Source of the DNA: an uncultured Roseateles sp.
GTDB taxonomy: Bacteria; Pseudomonadota; Gammaproteobacteria; Burkholderiales; Burkholderiaceae
Direction: 5' to 3'
NCBI GenBank assembly: GCA_946886855.1
Contig: CAMPJJ010000022.1
Location: forward strand, 1-64,000
Length of the DNA stretch: 64,000 bases
Of the stretch, positions 36,846 to 49,066 are shown in pieces. The notes under the pieces were generated by a model. It saw only the letters and a program-made list of their open reading frames with translations, did not search any database and was not told where the DNA came from. The stretch's first letter is position 1; each line of letters starts with the position of its first letter. Position numbers and translations under genes: made by a program.

Positions 36846-38520
36846 TATTCGCCGCACCATCTTGTGGGTGGTGTTCACGATGTCGCTGGTCCTTCTGTGG
36901 GACGGCTGGCAGCGGCACAACGGACAGCCCTCGCTGTTCCACCCGGCACCGGCGAAGGTCGCCACCGCGCCGGCCGGCCCGGCCTCGGCCGCGTCCGCCG
37001 CCGCGCTGCCGGCTGCTGCCGGCGCTTCCGCGGCCGGTTCGACCGCCGCGGCCCCGGCACCGATCAAGAACGAGCTGGTCACCTTCACGACCGACGTCGT
37101 CAAGGCCACGATCGACACCCGCGGCGGCAGCCTGGTGCGCGTCGAGCTGCTCAAGCACGCCGACGACACCAACCCCAGCGGCCATGTCGTCGTGCTGGAC
37201 CCGGTCCGCAACTACAGCGCCCGCTCCGGCCTGCTGAACGTGCCGAATGCGCCCAGCGACCAGACGGTGCTGACGCTGGTCGACGGTCCGCGCGAGTTGA
37301 AGGACGGCCAGGACACGCTGACCGTGCGCCTGGAAGCGGACCAGGGCGGCGTGAAGCTGGTCAAGACCTACACCTTCAAGCGGGGCGACTACGCCATCGC
37401 GGTGAACCACGAGGTGACCAACACCGGCACCGCGCCGGTGACCCCGCAGCTGTACCTGCAGCTGGTGCGTGACGGCCACATCGACCACACCGGCCCGTCG
37501 TTCGCGCCGACCTCGTTCTCGGGTCCGGCGATCTACACCGACAAGGCGAAGTACCACAAGCTGTCGTTCGACGACCTGAAGAAGGGCAAGGCCGAGTACG
37601 AGAAGAACGCCGAGGACGGCTGGGTCGCGATGGTCCAGCATTACTTCGTCAGCGCCTGGATCCGCAACGAAGCGGGCCCGCGCGAGTTCAACGTCCGTCC
37701 GCTCAACGAGAACCTGTACACCGCCGGCGTGGTGATGAACTTCGCCACCGTCGCGCCCGGCGCGTCGGCCAAGCTGGACGACGTGCTCTACGTGGGTCCT
37801 CAGGAAGAGAAGAAGCTGGAAGTCCTGGCCCCCGGCCTGGAGCTGGTGAAGGACTACGGCATCTTCAAGATCCTGTCCAAGCCGCTGTTCTGGCTGCTGG
37901 ACGTGCTGCACTCGCTGCTGGGCAACTGGGGCTGGGCGATCATCCTGCTGGTCGTGATGCTGAAGGCCGCGTTCTACGGCCTGAATGCCAGCGCGTACCG
38001 CAGCATGGCCAAGATGAAGGCGGTGAACCCGCGCATCCAGGAAATGCGCGAGCGCATGAAGGACAAGCCGCAGCAGATGCAGCAGGAGATGATGCGCATC
38101 TACAAGGAAGAGAAGATCAATCCGCTGGGCAGCTGCCTGCCGATCTTCCTGCAGATGCCGTTCTTCATCGCGCTGTACTGGGTGCTGCTGTCCAGCGTCG
38201 AGATGCGCGGCGCCCCCTGGGTGATGTGGATCCACGACCTGTCCAAGCCGGACAGCCTGTTCGGTCACCTGTTCGGCGCGCCGATCGGTCCGCTGCCGCT
38301 GCTGATGACGGCGTCCAGCCTGCTGCAGGTGTGGCTGAACCCGCAACCGGCCGACCCGGTGCAGGCCAAGATGATGTGGATCATGCCGCTGGCCTTCAGC
38401 GTGATGTTCTTCTTCTTCCCGTCGGGCCTGGTGCTCTACTGGCTGGTGAACAACATCCTGTCGATCGCCCAGCAATGGATGATCAACAAGCAGATCGGCG
38501 GCGCCGCCGTGAAGAAGTAA
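36838..38520 (+). CDS. yidC: Membrane protein insertase YidC
   Basis: YidC, 560 residues, inserts proteins into the inner membrane alone or with SecYEG. The first transmembrane helix (IRRTILWVVFTMSLVLLW) is followed by an Ala/Pro-rich linker, the large periplasmic beta domain (about 80-335) and the conserved five-helix core. The core contains the cytoplasmic hairpin (AKMKAVNPRIQEMRERMKD), SCLPIFLQMPFFIALYWVL and a C-terminal helix ending VKK. It is followed by a strong terminator 48 bp later, ending the rpmH cluster. Confidence 0.97.
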   Translation: MTDIRRTILWVVFTMSLVLLWDGWQRHNGQPSLFHPAPAKVATAPAGPASAASAAALPAAAGASAAGSTAAAPAPIKNELVTFTTDVVKATIDTRGGSLVRVELLKHADDTNPSGHVVVLDPVRNYSARSGLLNVPNAPSDQTVLTLVDGPRELKDGQDTLTVRLEADQGGVKLVKTYTFKRGDYAIAVNHEVTNTGTAPVTPQLYLQLVRDGHIDHTGPSFAPTSFSGPAIYTDKAKYHKLSFDDLKKGKAEYEKNAEDGWVAMVQHYFVSAWIRNEAGPREFNVRPLNENLYTAGVVMNFATVAPGASAKLDDVLYVGPQEEKKLEVLAPGLELVKDYGIFKILSKPLFWLLDVLHSLLGNWGWAIILLVVMLKAAFYGLNASAYRSMAKMKAVNPRIQEMRERMKDKPQQMQQEMMRIYKEEKINPLGSCLPIFLQMPFFIALYWVLLSSVEMRGAPWVMWIHDLSKPDSLFGHLFGAPIGPLPLLMTASSLLQVWLNPQPADPVQAKMMWIMPLAFSVMFFFFPSGLVLYWLVNNILSIAQQWMINKQIGGAAVKK

Positions 38521-38567
38521 GGGAGACCGGCGCGGGAGGCATTCGGCAATTCCTCACGCGCGTCCCC

Positions 38568-38595
38568 AAGCCCCCGCACCCCGGGGGCTTTTTTT
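38568..38595 (+). terminator. Intrinsic terminator after yidC
   Basis: AAGCCCCC (38568-38575) pairs with GGGGGCTT (38583-38590), extended inside by one G-C pair, and is followed by a T-run to 38595. This is a textbook intrinsic terminator ending rpmH-rnpA-yidD-yidC transcription. Confidence 0.92.
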
Positions 38596-38793
38596 CGTCC
38601 GCGCGCGGGCGCTTAATCGGATGCATGCGGGGGTCGCTTCTCCACCTGACCGGAGACGGTGGGGAACCGGAGGCGCCAGGCGCCGGCTCACGAGAGTCGG
38701 CGACGAGGCCTACCCCGCGCCATTCACGACAACGGCGATGCAGCTCAAGGGCGCATCGCCGTTTTCCATGGTCGCTGCGAGACAATTGCGCCC

Positions 38794-40170
38794 ATGCTGT
38801 CGCGCCACCAGGATCCCATTGCCGCCATCGCCACCGCACCCGGACGAGGAGCGGTCGGCATCGTGCGGGTGTCCGCGCCGCAAGACCTGACCCCGCTGGT
38901 GACGGCGATCTGCGGCCGCGCGCTGAAGCCGCGCGAGGCCACCTATCTGCCTTTCCGCAGCGCGTCGGGCGAGGCGATCGACCACGGCCTGGCGCTGCTG
39001 TTCCCGGCCCCGCACTCGTACACCGGCGAACACGTGCTGGAACTGCAGGCCCATGGCGGACCGGTGGTGCTGCAACTGCTGCTGGCGCGATGCCTGGAGG
39101 CCGACCCCGCGTTGCGGATGCGCCTGGCCGAGCCCGGTGAATTCACGCGTCGCGCGTTCCTGAACGGCAAGCTGGATCTGGCGCAGGCCGAGGCGGTCGC
39201 CGACCTGATCGATGCGAGCACCGAAGCCGCCGCCCGCAGCGCCGGTCGCGCGCTGGCCGGCGCGCTGAGCGGCGAGGTCGGCGGATTGCGCGATGCGTTG
39301 ATCCAGCTGCGGATGCTGGTCGAGGCGACCTTGGACTTCCCAGAGGAGGAGATCGATTTCCTCGAGCAGGCGGATGCGCTGGGCAAGCTGCGGCGATTGC
39401 TGGTGCGCGTGGAGGCCTTGCTGGACCGCAGCCGGCAGGGCGCGATCCTGCGCGAGGGCATCAAGGTCGTGCTGGCGGGGCAGCCCAACGTCGGCAAGAG
39501 TTCGCTGCTGAATGCGCTGGCCGGCGCGGAGCTGGCGATCGTGACGCCGATTCCCGGCACGACGCGGGACAAGCTGAGCCAGACGATCCAGATCGAAGGC
39601 GTGCCGCTGCACATCAGCGACACGGCGGGCCTGCGCGACACCGAAGACGAGGTGGAACGCATCGGCGTGGCGCGCAGCTGGGATGCGATCGCGGAGGCGG
39701 ACGTGGTGCTGTTCCTGCACGACCTGACCCGCGTCGGCCATGCGGATTACGAGTCCGAGGACGCCGAGATCCGCGGTCGTCTGGCGAGCGTCGATCCGGT
39801 GCGGATCCTGCAGATCTACAACAAGGCCGATGCGCACGCGCCGACGTCGTTGCCCGCGGGTGCGCTGACGCTGTCGGCGAAGACGGGCGAGGGCCTGGAT
39901 GCGCTGCGACGCAAGCTGCTGGAGCAGGTGGGCTGGCACGCCGTGCCGGAGGGGCTCTTCATCGCCCGCGAGCGCCACGTGCTGGCGCTGCGCCGCACGC
40001 GCGAGCACATCGAGCTGGCGCTGCTCCAGGCCGAGGCGCTACCGCCCGCGCTGGATCTGATGGCGGAGGAGTTGCGCCTGGCACATGACGCATTGGGCGA
40101 GATCACCGGCGCGTTCACGGCCGATGACCTGCTGGGGGAGATCTTCAGCAGGTTCTGCATCGGGAAGTGA
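38794..40170 (+). CDS. mnmE: tRNA modification GTPase MnmE
   Basis: MnmE (TrmE), 458 residues, with MnmG makes 5-carboxymethylaminomethyl modifications on wobble U34 of tRNAs. The N-terminal domain starts [20 protein letters not shown], the GTPase domain has [14 protein letters not shown] (G1), [13 protein letters not shown] (G3) and IYNKAD (G4), and the C-terminus is the required FCIGK with catalytic-type Cys. ATG 38794 begins the conserved sequence, although the frame is open further upstream. It is separated from yidC by a terminator, so it probably has its own promoter. Confidence 0.97.
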   Translation: MLSRHQDPIAAIATAPGRGAVGIVRVSAPQDLTPLVTAICGRALKPREATYLPFRSASGEAIDHGLALLFPAPHSYTGEHVLELQAHGGPVVLQLLLARCLEADPALRMRLAEPGEFTRRAFLNGKLDLAQAEAVADLIDASTEAAARSAGRALAGALSGEVGGLRDALIQLRMLVEATLDFPEEEIDFLEQADALGKLRRLLVRVEALLDRSRQGAILREGIKVVLAGQPNVGKSSLLNALAGAELAIVTPIPGTTRDKLSQTIQIEGVPLHISDTAGLRDTEDEVERIGVARSWDAIAEADVVLFLHDLTRVGHADYESEDAEIRGRLASVDPVRILQIYNKADAHAPTSLPAGALTLSAKTGEGLDALRRKLLEQVGWHAVPEGLFIARERHVLALRRTREHIELALLQAEALPPALDLMAEELRLAHDALGEITGAFTADDLLGEIFSRFCIGK

Positions 40171-40176
40171 ACGGAC

Positions 40177-40743
40177 TCAGTGCCCGTCGAACTCGACGAG
40201 CGAGAACACCTTCAGTCCTCCGTCGCGCAGGCGTTTCGACCCGCCCAGTTCAGGCAGGTCCACGATCGCCGCGCCTTCGATGACCTCCGCGCCGAGGCGC
40301 TCCAGCAAGCGCTTGCCGGCCATCATCGTGCCGCCGGTCGCGATCAGGTCGTCGATCAGCAGCACGCGGTCGCCGGCTTTCACCGCATCCGTGTGCATCT
40401 CGACCGTGGCGCTGCCGTACTCCAGCTCGTAGGTCTCCTGGACGGTGGTGAAGGGCAGCTTGCCCTTCTTGCGGATCGGCACGAAGCCGACGTTCAGCTC
40501 ATACGCCAGCACCGAACCGATGATGAAGCCCCGCGCGTCCAGGCCGGCGATCGCGTCGGGCCGGGCATCGAAGTAGCGATGCACGAACTGGTCGATCAGC
40601 ACCCGGAACGCCCGGGGATTCGACAGCAGCGGCGTGATGTCGCGGAACTGCACGCCCGCTGATGGCCAGTCCGGCACGGTGCGGATCTGCTGTTTCAGGA
40701 AGACGATGGGGTCCTGGGTGGGGTCGGCGTGCGGCATGGACAC
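40177..40743 (-). CDS. apt: Adenine phosphoribosyltransferase
   Basis: Apt, 188 residues, makes AMP from adenine and PRPP in purine salvage. The type I phosphoribosyltransferase signature [15 protein letters not shown] (PRPP-binding loop), [10 protein letters not shown] and the KKGKLPF loop are all present. It converges on mnmE with only 6 bp between stop codons and no visible terminator. A second ATG two codons in is an alternative start. Confidence 0.95.
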   Translation of the reverse strand: MSMPHADPTQDPIVFLKQQIRTVPDWPSAGVQFRDITPLLSNPRAFRVLIDQFVHRYFDARPDAIAGLDARGFIIGSVLAYELNVGFVPIRKKGKLPFTTVQETYELEYGSATVEMHTDAVKAGDRVLLIDDLIATGGTMMAGKRLLERLGAEVIEGAAIVDLPELGGSKRLRDGGLKVFSLVEFDGH

Positions 40744-40783
40744 GATTGTCGCGCGGCCGATCTGCCGTCTTCGTCGCGCCGGT

Positions 40784-42298
40784 TCAGGCCGTCTGCTGCT
40801 GGCAGATCAGGCGCGCCCGGCCCGCCTGCTTGGCCTCGTAGAGCGCGGCGTCCGCCGTCTGGATCAGGCGTTGTGCCGCGTCGCCGTTCTGCGGGATGAA
40901 GGACGCCACCCCGATCGACAGGCTCACCGAGCGTCTGACCGGCGAGCCCACATGCTCGATCGCGGCCAGCCGCACGCTGTCCAGGCAGCGTTGCGCGACG
41001 ACCTGGGCGCCCGCCAGGTCCGTGTCGACCAGCAGCACCGCGAACTCCTCGCCGCCGTAGCGGCAGACCGACTCGCCGCCGCGGCCCGCGCAGCTGCGCA
41101 GCAGCGTCGCGACGCGGCGCAGGCAGTCGTCGCCGGAGACGTGGCCGTAGCAGTCGTTGTATTGCTTGAAGTGGTCGATGTCGACCATCAGCAGCGCCAG
41201 CGGCCGGTTCGCCCGGGTGGCGCGGTGCCATTCCGTCTGGAGCAGCTGGTCGAAGAGCCGCCGGTTGCCCACGCCGGTCAGGCCGTCCGTCGTCGACTGC
41301 CGCGCGAGCAGTTCGTTGGCGCGCCGCAGCCGCTCCTCCTGGCGCTTGCGCTCGGTGAGGTCGGTGACGATGCAGACGTACAGGTGGATCGTGTCGGTGC
41401 GCACCTCGGCGAGCGCCAGCTGCAGATGCAGCGCCTCGCCGCTGCGATGCCGTGCCGTGAACTCGCGGGGCTGGCCCAGCAGTGCGCGCGGGTCCAGCGC
41501 GGCGTCCGGCGTCGCGCCGGGTTCAGGGGCCGTCGCGGTCGCCGCGCCGAGCAGCATGCCGAGGTGCACGCCCTGCAGCTCCGCTGCGGTGAAGCCGAAC
41601 AGCAGCTCGCAGCTGGGATTGGCCTCCAGCACATGCCCGCCCGAGTCGAGCGTCAGGATGCCGTTGGCCGCGGATTCGATCGTCGCCCGGAGCTGCGCCC
41701 GGCTGGCGGCCAGTCGTTGCTGCTCGTGGATCAGGTCCGTCACGTCCATGCGCACGCCGACGATTCCGCCCGAGGGCGTGCGCGACTCATAGATGCGCAG
41801 CCACATGTCGTCGTGCACGCGCTGCAGCAGCGGCGACATCTGCTGGCCGCGCGCCTGCTTGCGCTCCTCCAGCCATTCGGGCTCGCGACCGCGGGCCTCG
41901 GGGATGCCGCCGCGGGCGAGGGATTCGCGCACCAGGTCCTCGAAGGTCGACTTGTGCTGGAAGTGCCGCAGCATGTGCGGATAGATCTCCACCAGGCGCT
42001 TGTTGTAGGCGATCAGGCGGTCCTCGGCGTCGAAGATCTCCACGCTGGCCGGCAGCGCGTCGATGGCTTCCTCCATCGTCCGCTGCGCCAGCTTCGCGCG
42101 GGCCTGCGTGCGCGCCAGCGTCGACACGACCGCCACCGCCAGCAGCACCGTCAGGACCAGCGAGGCCATCCCGATCCACGCCAGCCAGCCGTCCACCGCA
42201 TAACCGCCCAGGGTCACCGTGAGCACGATCGCCTGCAGGCCGACCAGCAGCGCGAACGCCAGCAACGGCCAGGTGCGGACTTCGGCGAATCGGTTCAT
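40784..42298 (-). CDS. Membrane PAS-GGDEF diguanylate cyclase
   Basis: A 504-residue protein that should make the second messenger cyclic di-GMP at the inner membrane. Two transmembrane helices (about residues 12-60) are followed by two PAS-like sensor regions (about 85-200 and 205-330) and a C-terminal GGDEF domain with [12 protein letters not shown] as the active site. The inhibitory I-site just upstream reads RGGE instead of RxxD, so product inhibition may be weakened. No EAL phosphodiesterase domain follows. Confidence 0.93.
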   Translation of the reverse strand: MNRFAEVRTWPLLAFALLVGLQAIVLTVTLGGYAVDGWLAWIGMASLVLTVLLAVAVVSTLARTQARAKLAQRTMEEAIDALPASVEIFDAEDRLIAYNKRLVEIYPHMLRHFQHKSTFEDLVRESLARGGIPEARGREPEWLEERKQARGQQMSPLLQRVHDDMWLRIYESRTPSGGIVGVRMDVTDLIHEQQRLAASRAQLRATIESAANGILTLDSGGHVLEANPSCELLFGFTAAELQGVHLGMLLGAATATAPEPGATPDAALDPRALLGQPREFTARHRSGEALHLQLALAEVRTDTIHLYVCIVTDLTERKRQEERLRRANELLARQSTTDGLTGVGNRRLFDQLLQTEWHRATRANRPLALLMVDIDHFKQYNDCYGHVSGDDCLRRVATLLRSCAGRGGESVCRYGGEEFAVLLVDTDLAGAQVVAQRCLDSVRLAAIEHVGSPVRRSVSLSIGVASFIPQNGDAAQRLIQTADAALYEAKQAGRARLICQQQTA

Positions 42299-42328
42299 CG
42301 CGGGAGCGGCGCTCGGGAGAACGCCCGG

Positions 42329-42355
42329 AAAAAAGGGTGGCTGATCCTAGCCACC
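42329..42355 (-). terminator. Intrinsic terminator downstream of acyl-CoA dehydrogenase
   Basis: On the minus strand a stem of GGTGGCT and AGCCACC with a six-base loop (42336-42355) is followed by six T residues (42329-42334). It lies about 100 bp after the dehydrogenase stop. A further imperfect hairpin at 42368-42400 precedes it. Confidence 0.85.
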
Positions 42356-42458
42356 GCGCTCCTCGATGGAAACCGCTCTCCGGGGGGAGAAGCGGGTTCC
42401 AGCGACGTCCCCCCGTTGGTGGGGTGCCACGCTTTGGGCGTGACCGTGTACGGAAATC

Positions 42459-43718
<1,260 letters not shown>

Positions 43719-43729
43719 GGGGAGGTCCT

Positions 43730-44476
43730 TCAGCCGCGTTGGCTGCGATAGCGGAGGTACTGCGCGTACAGCGCTTCCATCGTGGTGGCCCGCTCGTCCG
43801 CATGCAGCGGATGCGACGGGGCGAAATTGCAGACGCGCAGCAGCCAGCTGGCCGGGGCGTCCCCGGTCGGCGGCGCGACGTCCAGCACGTTGATGCAGGC
43901 CGGCGACTGCACCCAGCTGCCCAGCATCACGCGCTGGCCGCCGGTCACCGCATGCGACAGGATGGCCGCGTTGACCACGCCGTGCAGGACCAGCAGCGCG
44001 CAGTCCCAGTCGGGATCGGCCTGCAGCCGCGCGATGCCGCCGAGCACGCGATCCAGCAGCTCGCCGACGCGCTCGCCGTTCAGGAAACGTTGCGACTCCG
44101 CGACCTGGCTGCGCTGGAGACCGTTGAAGGCCTGGGCGAGTGCCTCGTCGGGAATGTCCCCGAGGCGGCCGCCGCGGATCTCCTGCCACTCGGGCCAGGT
44201 CTGCGGGATCAGGTCGGACTGTCCGGCGTGGCGCAACACCAGGTCCGCGGTCTCGACGGTGCGCGGCAGGCCCGACACGATCGCGCGGTCGAAGCGCACG
44301 CCGGCGGTGCGGAAGGCCTCGCCGGCGGCCTGCGCCTGGGCGATCCCGTCGTCGTTGAGCCGCACCTGCTCGGGCAGCACCGGACGGCCGGTCGTGCCAT
44401 CGAAGTAGGTCACCGCGCCATGGCGCATCAGGTAGATGCGGCGGCGTTGCGGGCTGCGGGGCTGGGTGTCCAACAT
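43730..44476 (-). CDS. Histidine phosphatase family protein
   Basis: A 248-residue member of the phosphoglycerate-mutase-like histidine phosphatases. The catalytic [14 protein letters not shown] (phospho-His in RHG) is near the N-terminus, a later acidic site [10 protein letters not shown] follows, and [12 protein letters not shown] supplies the second histidine. The substrate cannot be told from sequence. It precedes the acyl-CoA dehydrogenase by 11 bp and is divergent from the acyltransferase gene. Confidence 0.9.
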   Translation of the reverse strand: MLDTQPRSPQRRRIYLMRHGAVTYFDGTTGRPVLPEQVRLNDDGIAQAQAAGEAFRTAGVRFDRAIVSGLPRTVETADLVLRHAGQSDLIPQTWPEWQEIRGGRLGDIPDEALAQAFNGLQRSQVAESQRFLNGERVGELLDRVLGGIARLQADPDWDCALLVLHGVVNAAILSHAVTGGQRVMLGSWVQSPACINVLDVAPPTGDAPASWLLRVCNFAPSHPLHADERATTMEALYAQYLRYRSQRG

Positions 44477-44608
44477 GAGCGGCAGTGTGGCGCAACGGCA
44501 CGGGCCACGGTGTCACGCAGGCGGCAGACCGCAGCCGGGCCACAATTCGGCCGCCGCGTGATGCGGCATCGCCAACTCCGTTCCTTCCGCTGCCCTTCTG
44601 ACGCCTTG

Positions 44609-46663
44609 GTGACAAGCCCTTTTCCGACGCCCTTCCATCGCCCGCACGGTCCGCAGGCAGCCGGCGAAGTGCCGCTGCGCGACGACATCCAGGTCCTGCG
44701 CGCGGTCGCCGTGCTGTGGGTGCTGCTGTATCACGCGCAGATCCCGGGCGCCTCGGGCGGCTACCTCGGCGTCGACATCTTCTTCGTCATCTCCGGTTAC
44801 CTGATCACCGGATTGATCCAGCGTGCGCTGCAGCGCGGCGACTTCTCCTTCCGCGCGTTCTACGGGCGCCGCGCGCGACGGCTGCTGCCGGCCGCGTACG
44901 TGGTGCTCGGCGCGACCCTGCTGGCGGCGCCGTGGGCGCTCAACCGCAGCGAGCAGATCGACTTCGTCGGCCAGTTGCTCGGCGCGCTGGGCTTCGCCAA
45001 CAACCTCGTGCTGTGGCGGCAGACGGGCTACTTCCAAGGCGCGTCCGACCTCAAGCCGCTGCTGCATTTCTGGTCGCTCGCACTCGAGGAACAGTACTAC
45101 CTCGTGCTGCCGGCGCTGCTGGTCTTCAGCCCGGCGCGCCTGCGGAGCGGCGTCGCGATCCTCGTCACGGCGGCCAGCCTCGGCCTGCTGCTCTGGTGGC
45201 AGCCGATAGACGCCAGCGGCGCCTTCTACCTGCTGCCGACCCGGGCGTGGGAGCTGGGGCTGGGATCGATCGGCGCGCTGATGAGCGGCTCGCTGGCGGA
45301 GTCGGCCACGGGATCCGCGCGGCGCGCGCTGCGATGGCTCGCATGGCCGGCAGGGGGGCTGCTCCTCGCCGTGCCGATCGTGCCGCAGTGGTTCGGCACC
45401 GCGCATCCCGGACCGGCGGCGGGGGTCGTCGGACTCGCGACGCTGGTCCTGCTCTTGCGCGAGCCCGCCCGCCTGCCGCGCGCCGCTGCGCCGCTGGTCC
45501 GCATCGGCGACTGGTCCTATGCGCTGTACCTCGTCCACTGGCCGCTGATCGCGATCCTGCACAACGCCTGGGTTGGACTGAAGGCCGATCCGCACGCGCT
45601 GATGGTCTGGCGCCTCGGCGCGGTGCTGCTCGCATTTCCGCTGGCCTGGGCCTTGCATCGCGCCGTTGAGCGGCCGGCCAAGGCGCTGCTCACGGGCCGA
45701 CGCGGCGCGCTGATCCTGGGAACCGGCACGGTGCTGCTCGCGGTCGGCGGCATTGCCTTGGCGTTGCACAAGCCCGCGCCGGGTTCGATCGACTTCGTTG
45801 AACTGCGCAAGGCCAACTACGGTCTGTCGGCCAACTGCGATGCCGAAACCCCGTTCGACGGCAGCGAGGAGTGCCGCACGCGGCGCGGCGCGAGGTGGCT
45901 GGTATGGGGCGACTCCTACGCGATGCACCTGGTGCCGGGACTGGTCCGCGTGGCCAGCGACCAGGGGTTGGTGCAGGCGACGAAGTCCTCGTGCGGACCG
46001 TTCCCCGGCCTGACGCCGGTGCGGCCGGAGATCGGGCGCGGCAACAGCTTCGCGTCGCCATGGATCGAACAGTGCCAGGCCTTCAACGCTTCGGTGCTGA
46101 CCTGGTTGGAGCGGCATCCCGAGATCGACACCGTGGTCCTGTCGAGCCTGCTGACGCAGTACCTGGATGATGCGAAGTACGAGCTCCAGCGCACGCGAGG
46201 CGGGGAACGCCTGCGCGGTGAGCCGGCGATGCGCGCCGCGCTGCTCGACGACATGGGCGAGACCGTGAAGCGGCTGCGTGCGATGGGCAAGCGGGTGATG
46301 GTGGTGGCGCCGCCGCCGTCGGCGCCCTTCGACATCGCGGGTTGCCTGGAGCGACGCCAGGCGCGTCGCTGGACGATCGGCGCGACGCCGGGTTGCGTGA
46401 TCGACGAAGCGGACGATCGACGCCGCCGCGCCGCCGAACACCGTTTCATCATGGACCTGGCGAAGTCGGATGCGCACCTGCCCGTGCTGCGTTTCGAGCC
46501 CTTGCTGTGCGACGGCAGGACGTGCCAGGTCGAGCGCGACGGCGTGCCGCTCTACCGCGACCAGGGCCACCTGAGCCGCGAGGGCTCGCGGCTGTTGATG
46601 CCGGCCGTCATGTCCGAGTCACTCGGCGAGCGGCAGATCGCCCTCGCCCGCAGTCCTCGATAG
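44609..46663 (+). CDS. OafA/YrhL-type acyltransferase with SGNH domain
   Basis: A 684-residue inner-membrane acyltransferase that probably O-acetylates a surface polysaccharide such as O-antigen. The Acyl_transf_3 part starts [20 protein letters not shown] (catalytic His) and has [15 protein letters not shown] and about ten hydrophobic segments (to about residue 375). The C-terminal SGNH part has WGDSYAMHL (Ser) and [11 protein letters not shown] (Asp-His). No ATG precedes the conserved start in this frame, so GTG 44609 (or TTG 44606) is chosen without a clear ribosome-binding site. Confidence 0.87.
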   Translation: MTSPFPTPFHRPHGPQAAGEVPLRDDIQVLRAVAVLWVLLYHAQIPGASGGYLGVDIFFVISGYLITGLIQRALQRGDFSFRAFYGRRARRLLPAAYVVLGATLLAAPWALNRSEQIDFVGQLLGALGFANNLVLWRQTGYFQGASDLKPLLHFWSLALEEQYYLVLPALLVFSPARLRSGVAILVTAASLGLLLWWQPIDASGAFYLLPTRAWELGLGSIGALMSGSLAESATGSARRALRWLAWPAGGLLLAVPIVPQWFGTAHPGPAAGVVGLATLVLLLREPARLPRAAAPLVRIGDWSYALYLVHWPLIAILHNAWVGLKADPHALMVWRLGAVLLAFPLAWALHRAVERPAKALLTGRRGALILGTGTVLLAVGGIALALHKPAPGSIDFVELRKANYGLSANCDAETPFDGSEECRTRRGARWLVWGDSYAMHLVPGLVRVASDQGLVQATKSSCGPFPGLTPVRPEIGRGNSFASPWIEQCQAFNASVLTWLERHPEIDTVVLSSLLTQYLDDAKYELQRTRGGERLRGEPAMRAALLDDMGETVKRLRAMGKRVMVVAPPPSAPFDIAGCLERRQARRWTIGATPGCVIDEADDRRRRAAEHRFIMDLAKSDAHLPVLRFEPLLCDGRTCQVERDGVPLYRDQGHLSREGSRLLMPAVMSESLGERQIALARSPR

Positions 46664-46699
46664 CAGAACCGTCGAAGGACGGGGGGTGTTCGGGGACGG

Positions 46700-46744
46700 C
46701 ATGTCGTGGGGTTTCGGCGCTTGCCGCCGGGGCCCCATGACATG
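46700..46744. repeat. Long hairpin between converging genes
   Basis: Arms CATGTCGTGGGG (46700-46711) and CCCCATGACATG (46733-46744) pair at 11 of 12 positions, and inside them CGGC/GCCG (46715-46726) forms a second stem. It sits between the acyltransferase stop and the antiporter stop, so it may end transcription in both directions; there is no T-run. Confidence 0.6.
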
Positions 46745-46780
46745 GCGGCCAACGCCCGGGCCGATGCAGGCAGGTGGCCT

Positions 46781-48778
46781 TCAACCCACCAACAACCCGT
46801 GTTCAGCGCGCGCCAGCGCCTCGGGCGTCCCGGACACGACGAGCGTGTCGCCCCCCTGAAGCACCAGATCGTCGCTGGCGTCCTTCACCGCCCCGTTGGG
46901 CCGGCGCACCGACACCACGCTGACGCCCCAGGCCAGCAATCCGATCTCCCCGAGCGTGCGCCCTTCCAGGATGCTGGCCATTGGCAGACTGATGGACTGA
47001 AGCCGAGCCTGATCGCGCTCTTCCGAGGTGTCGTCGTCCGCGCCATGGAAGTAGCCGCGCAGCAGCCCATAACGACGATCCCGCGCATCCCGTGCGATGC
47101 GCAGCACCCGGCGCATCGGCACGCCGACGAGCGCGAGCGCGTGGCTCGCGAGCATCAGCGAGCCCTCGATCGCTTCCGGCACCACCTCGGTCGCGCCGGC
47201 GGCGCGCAGCTTCTCGAGGTCGGTATCGTCGATCGTGCGGACCACCACCGGCACATGCGGCGCGTGCCCGCGGACCTCGTGCAGCACCTTCAGCGCCGAC
47301 GCCGTGTCGTGGTACGAGATGACCACCGCGCTCGCCCGCGTCAGGCCGGCGGCGATCAGGCTGGGCAGCCGCGCCGCGTCGCCGAACACGACGCTCTTGC
47401 CCGCCGCGGCGGCCTGCCGCACGCGATCGGGATCCAGGTCCAGCGCCATGTAGGGGATGTGCTCGGTCTCCAGCAGCGTCGCCAGGTTCTGGCCGCTGCG
47501 TCCGTAGCCGCAGATGATCACGTGGGCGTCGGTCTTGATCGACTTCTTGGCGATCGTCGTCAGCTGCACCGACTGCAGCAGCCAGTCGCTGGCCGACAGC
47601 TTCATGACGATGCGGTTGCTGTGCTCGATGATCAGCGGCGTCAGCAGCATCGACAGCACCATGGCCGCCAGCACCGGGCTGACCCACTGCGCCGCGATCA
47701 GGTTCTGCTGGGCGCCCAGGGTCAGCAGCACGAAGCCGAATTCCCCCGCCTGCGCCAGATAGAGGCCGGTGCGCAGCGCGACGCCGGTCGGCGCGCGGAA
47801 CAGCTTGGCCAGCCCCGCCACGAGCACGAACTTCGCCAGCGTCGGCACCAGCGTCAGGATGATCACCAGCGGCCATTGGAAGACCAGCGTCTGCCAGTCC
47901 AGCCGCATGCCGATGGTGATGAAGAACAGCCCCAGCAGCACGTCGTGGAAGGGCCGGATGTCCAGTTCCACCTGGTGCTTGTATTCCGTCTCCGCGATCA
48001 GCATGCCGGCCACGAACGCGCCCAGCGCCAGCGACAGCCCCGCGTGCTCGGTCAGCCAGGCCAGGCCCAGCGTGACCAGCAGCAGGTTCAGCATGAAGAG
48101 TTCCTGGCTCTTGCGCCGCGCCACCAGCGTCAGCCAGCGCCGCATCACGTGCTGGCCGCCGGTCAGCAGCAGCACCAGCAGCGCGACCGCTTTCAGCGCG
48201 GCCCAGCCGAGCGATTCGATCATCTCGGCGCCGCTCCCGCCCAGCGCCGGGATCAGGACCAGCAGCGGCACGACGGCCAGATCCTGGAACAGCAGCACGC
48301 CGATCACGCGCCGGCCGTGTTCGCTTTCCATCTCGAGCCGTTCGGACATCAGCTTCACGACGATGGCCGTCGAGCTCATCGCCATCGCCGCCCCGAGCGC
48401 CAACGAGCCCTGCCACCCCAGATCCCAGGCCCAGCCCAGCATCCCGAACAGCCAGCGCAGGAAGAGGTTGCCGGCCATCGTCCCGCCGATGGTCACGACC
48501 ACCTGCAGCAGCCCGAGCCCGAACACCATCGACCGCATGCTGTGCAGCTTGGGGAGGTTGAACTCCAGGCCGATCACGAACATCAGGAACACCACGCCGA
48601 ACTCGGCCAAGTGCTGCACGCCGGGCACGTCGCTGGCGAGCGCCAGCGCGTTCGGACCGATCACCACGCCCACCACCAGATAGCCCAGGATCGGGGGCAG
48701 CTTCAGCGAACGGCACACCACCACGCCCAGCACGGCGGCGATCAGATAGATGAGGGTCAGGTCCAGCGCGGTGAGCAT
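46781..48778 (-). CDS. KefB/KefC-type monovalent cation:proton antiporter
   Basis: A 665-residue CPA2-family antiporter. The N-terminal 12-13 membrane helices ([21 protein letters not shown] to about 385) include [12 protein letters not shown] and [14 protein letters not shown], containing the conserved QD of this family. A TrkA-N nucleotide-binding domain ([18 protein letters not shown]) and a C-terminal TrkA-C region follow. The role is probably K+ or Na+ efflux coupled to proton uptake for pH or electrophile stress. No KefF/KefG partner gene is adjacent. It is divergent from gdhA across 288 bp. Confidence 0.93.
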   Translation of the reverse strand: MLTALDLTLIYLIAAVLGVVVCRSLKLPPILGYLVVGVVIGPNALALASDVPGVQHLAEFGVVFLMFVIGLEFNLPKLHSMRSMVFGLGLLQVVVTIGGTMAGNLFLRWLFGMLGWAWDLGWQGSLALGAAMAMSSTAIVVKLMSERLEMESEHGRRVIGVLLFQDLAVVPLLVLIPALGGSGAEMIESLGWAALKAVALLVLLLTGGQHVMRRWLTLVARRKSQELFMLNLLLVTLGLAWLTEHAGLSLALGAFVAGMLIAETEYKHQVELDIRPFHDVLLGLFFITIGMRLDWQTLVFQWPLVIILTLVPTLAKFVLVAGLAKLFRAPTGVALRTGLYLAQAGEFGFVLLTLGAQQNLIAAQWVSPVLAAMVLSMLLTPLIIEHSNRIVMKLSASDWLLQSVQLTTIAKKSIKTDAHVIICGYGRSGQNLATLLETEHIPYMALDLDPDRVRQAAAAGKSVVFGDAARLPSLIAAGLTRASAVVISYHDTASALKVLHEVRGHAPHVPVVVRTIDDTDLEKLRAAGATEVVPEAIEGSLMLASHALALVGVPMRRVLRIARDARDRRYGLLRGYFHGADDDTSEERDQARLQSISLPMASILEGRTLGEIGLLAWGVSVVSVRRPNGAVKDASDDLVLQGGDTLVVSGTPEALARAEHGLLVG

Positions 48779-49066
48779 GGCGGCGATGGTACTGGGCCGC
48801 ATCCCCGGGCAGCCCCGGATGGGACAAGTCGGCGCGTCGTCGGCGTCAGCGGCCCGGCGTCCGTCGCATTCCATACACACCCCCGGCGTGCGCGGCGCGG
48901 GATGCGCCCCGTCCGACGGGGCTTGGCTTTGGTCACTTCCCAGGCGCAAACTAGCTGCCTTATGCATCGGGCGCATGCCCGCATGTGCACTCGGCTTTGC
49001 CGCACGTGGCGGACGGGCAGGGCTTCGGGGTACCGTTCGCGCCACCGAAAAGTTACGGAGCATTTC

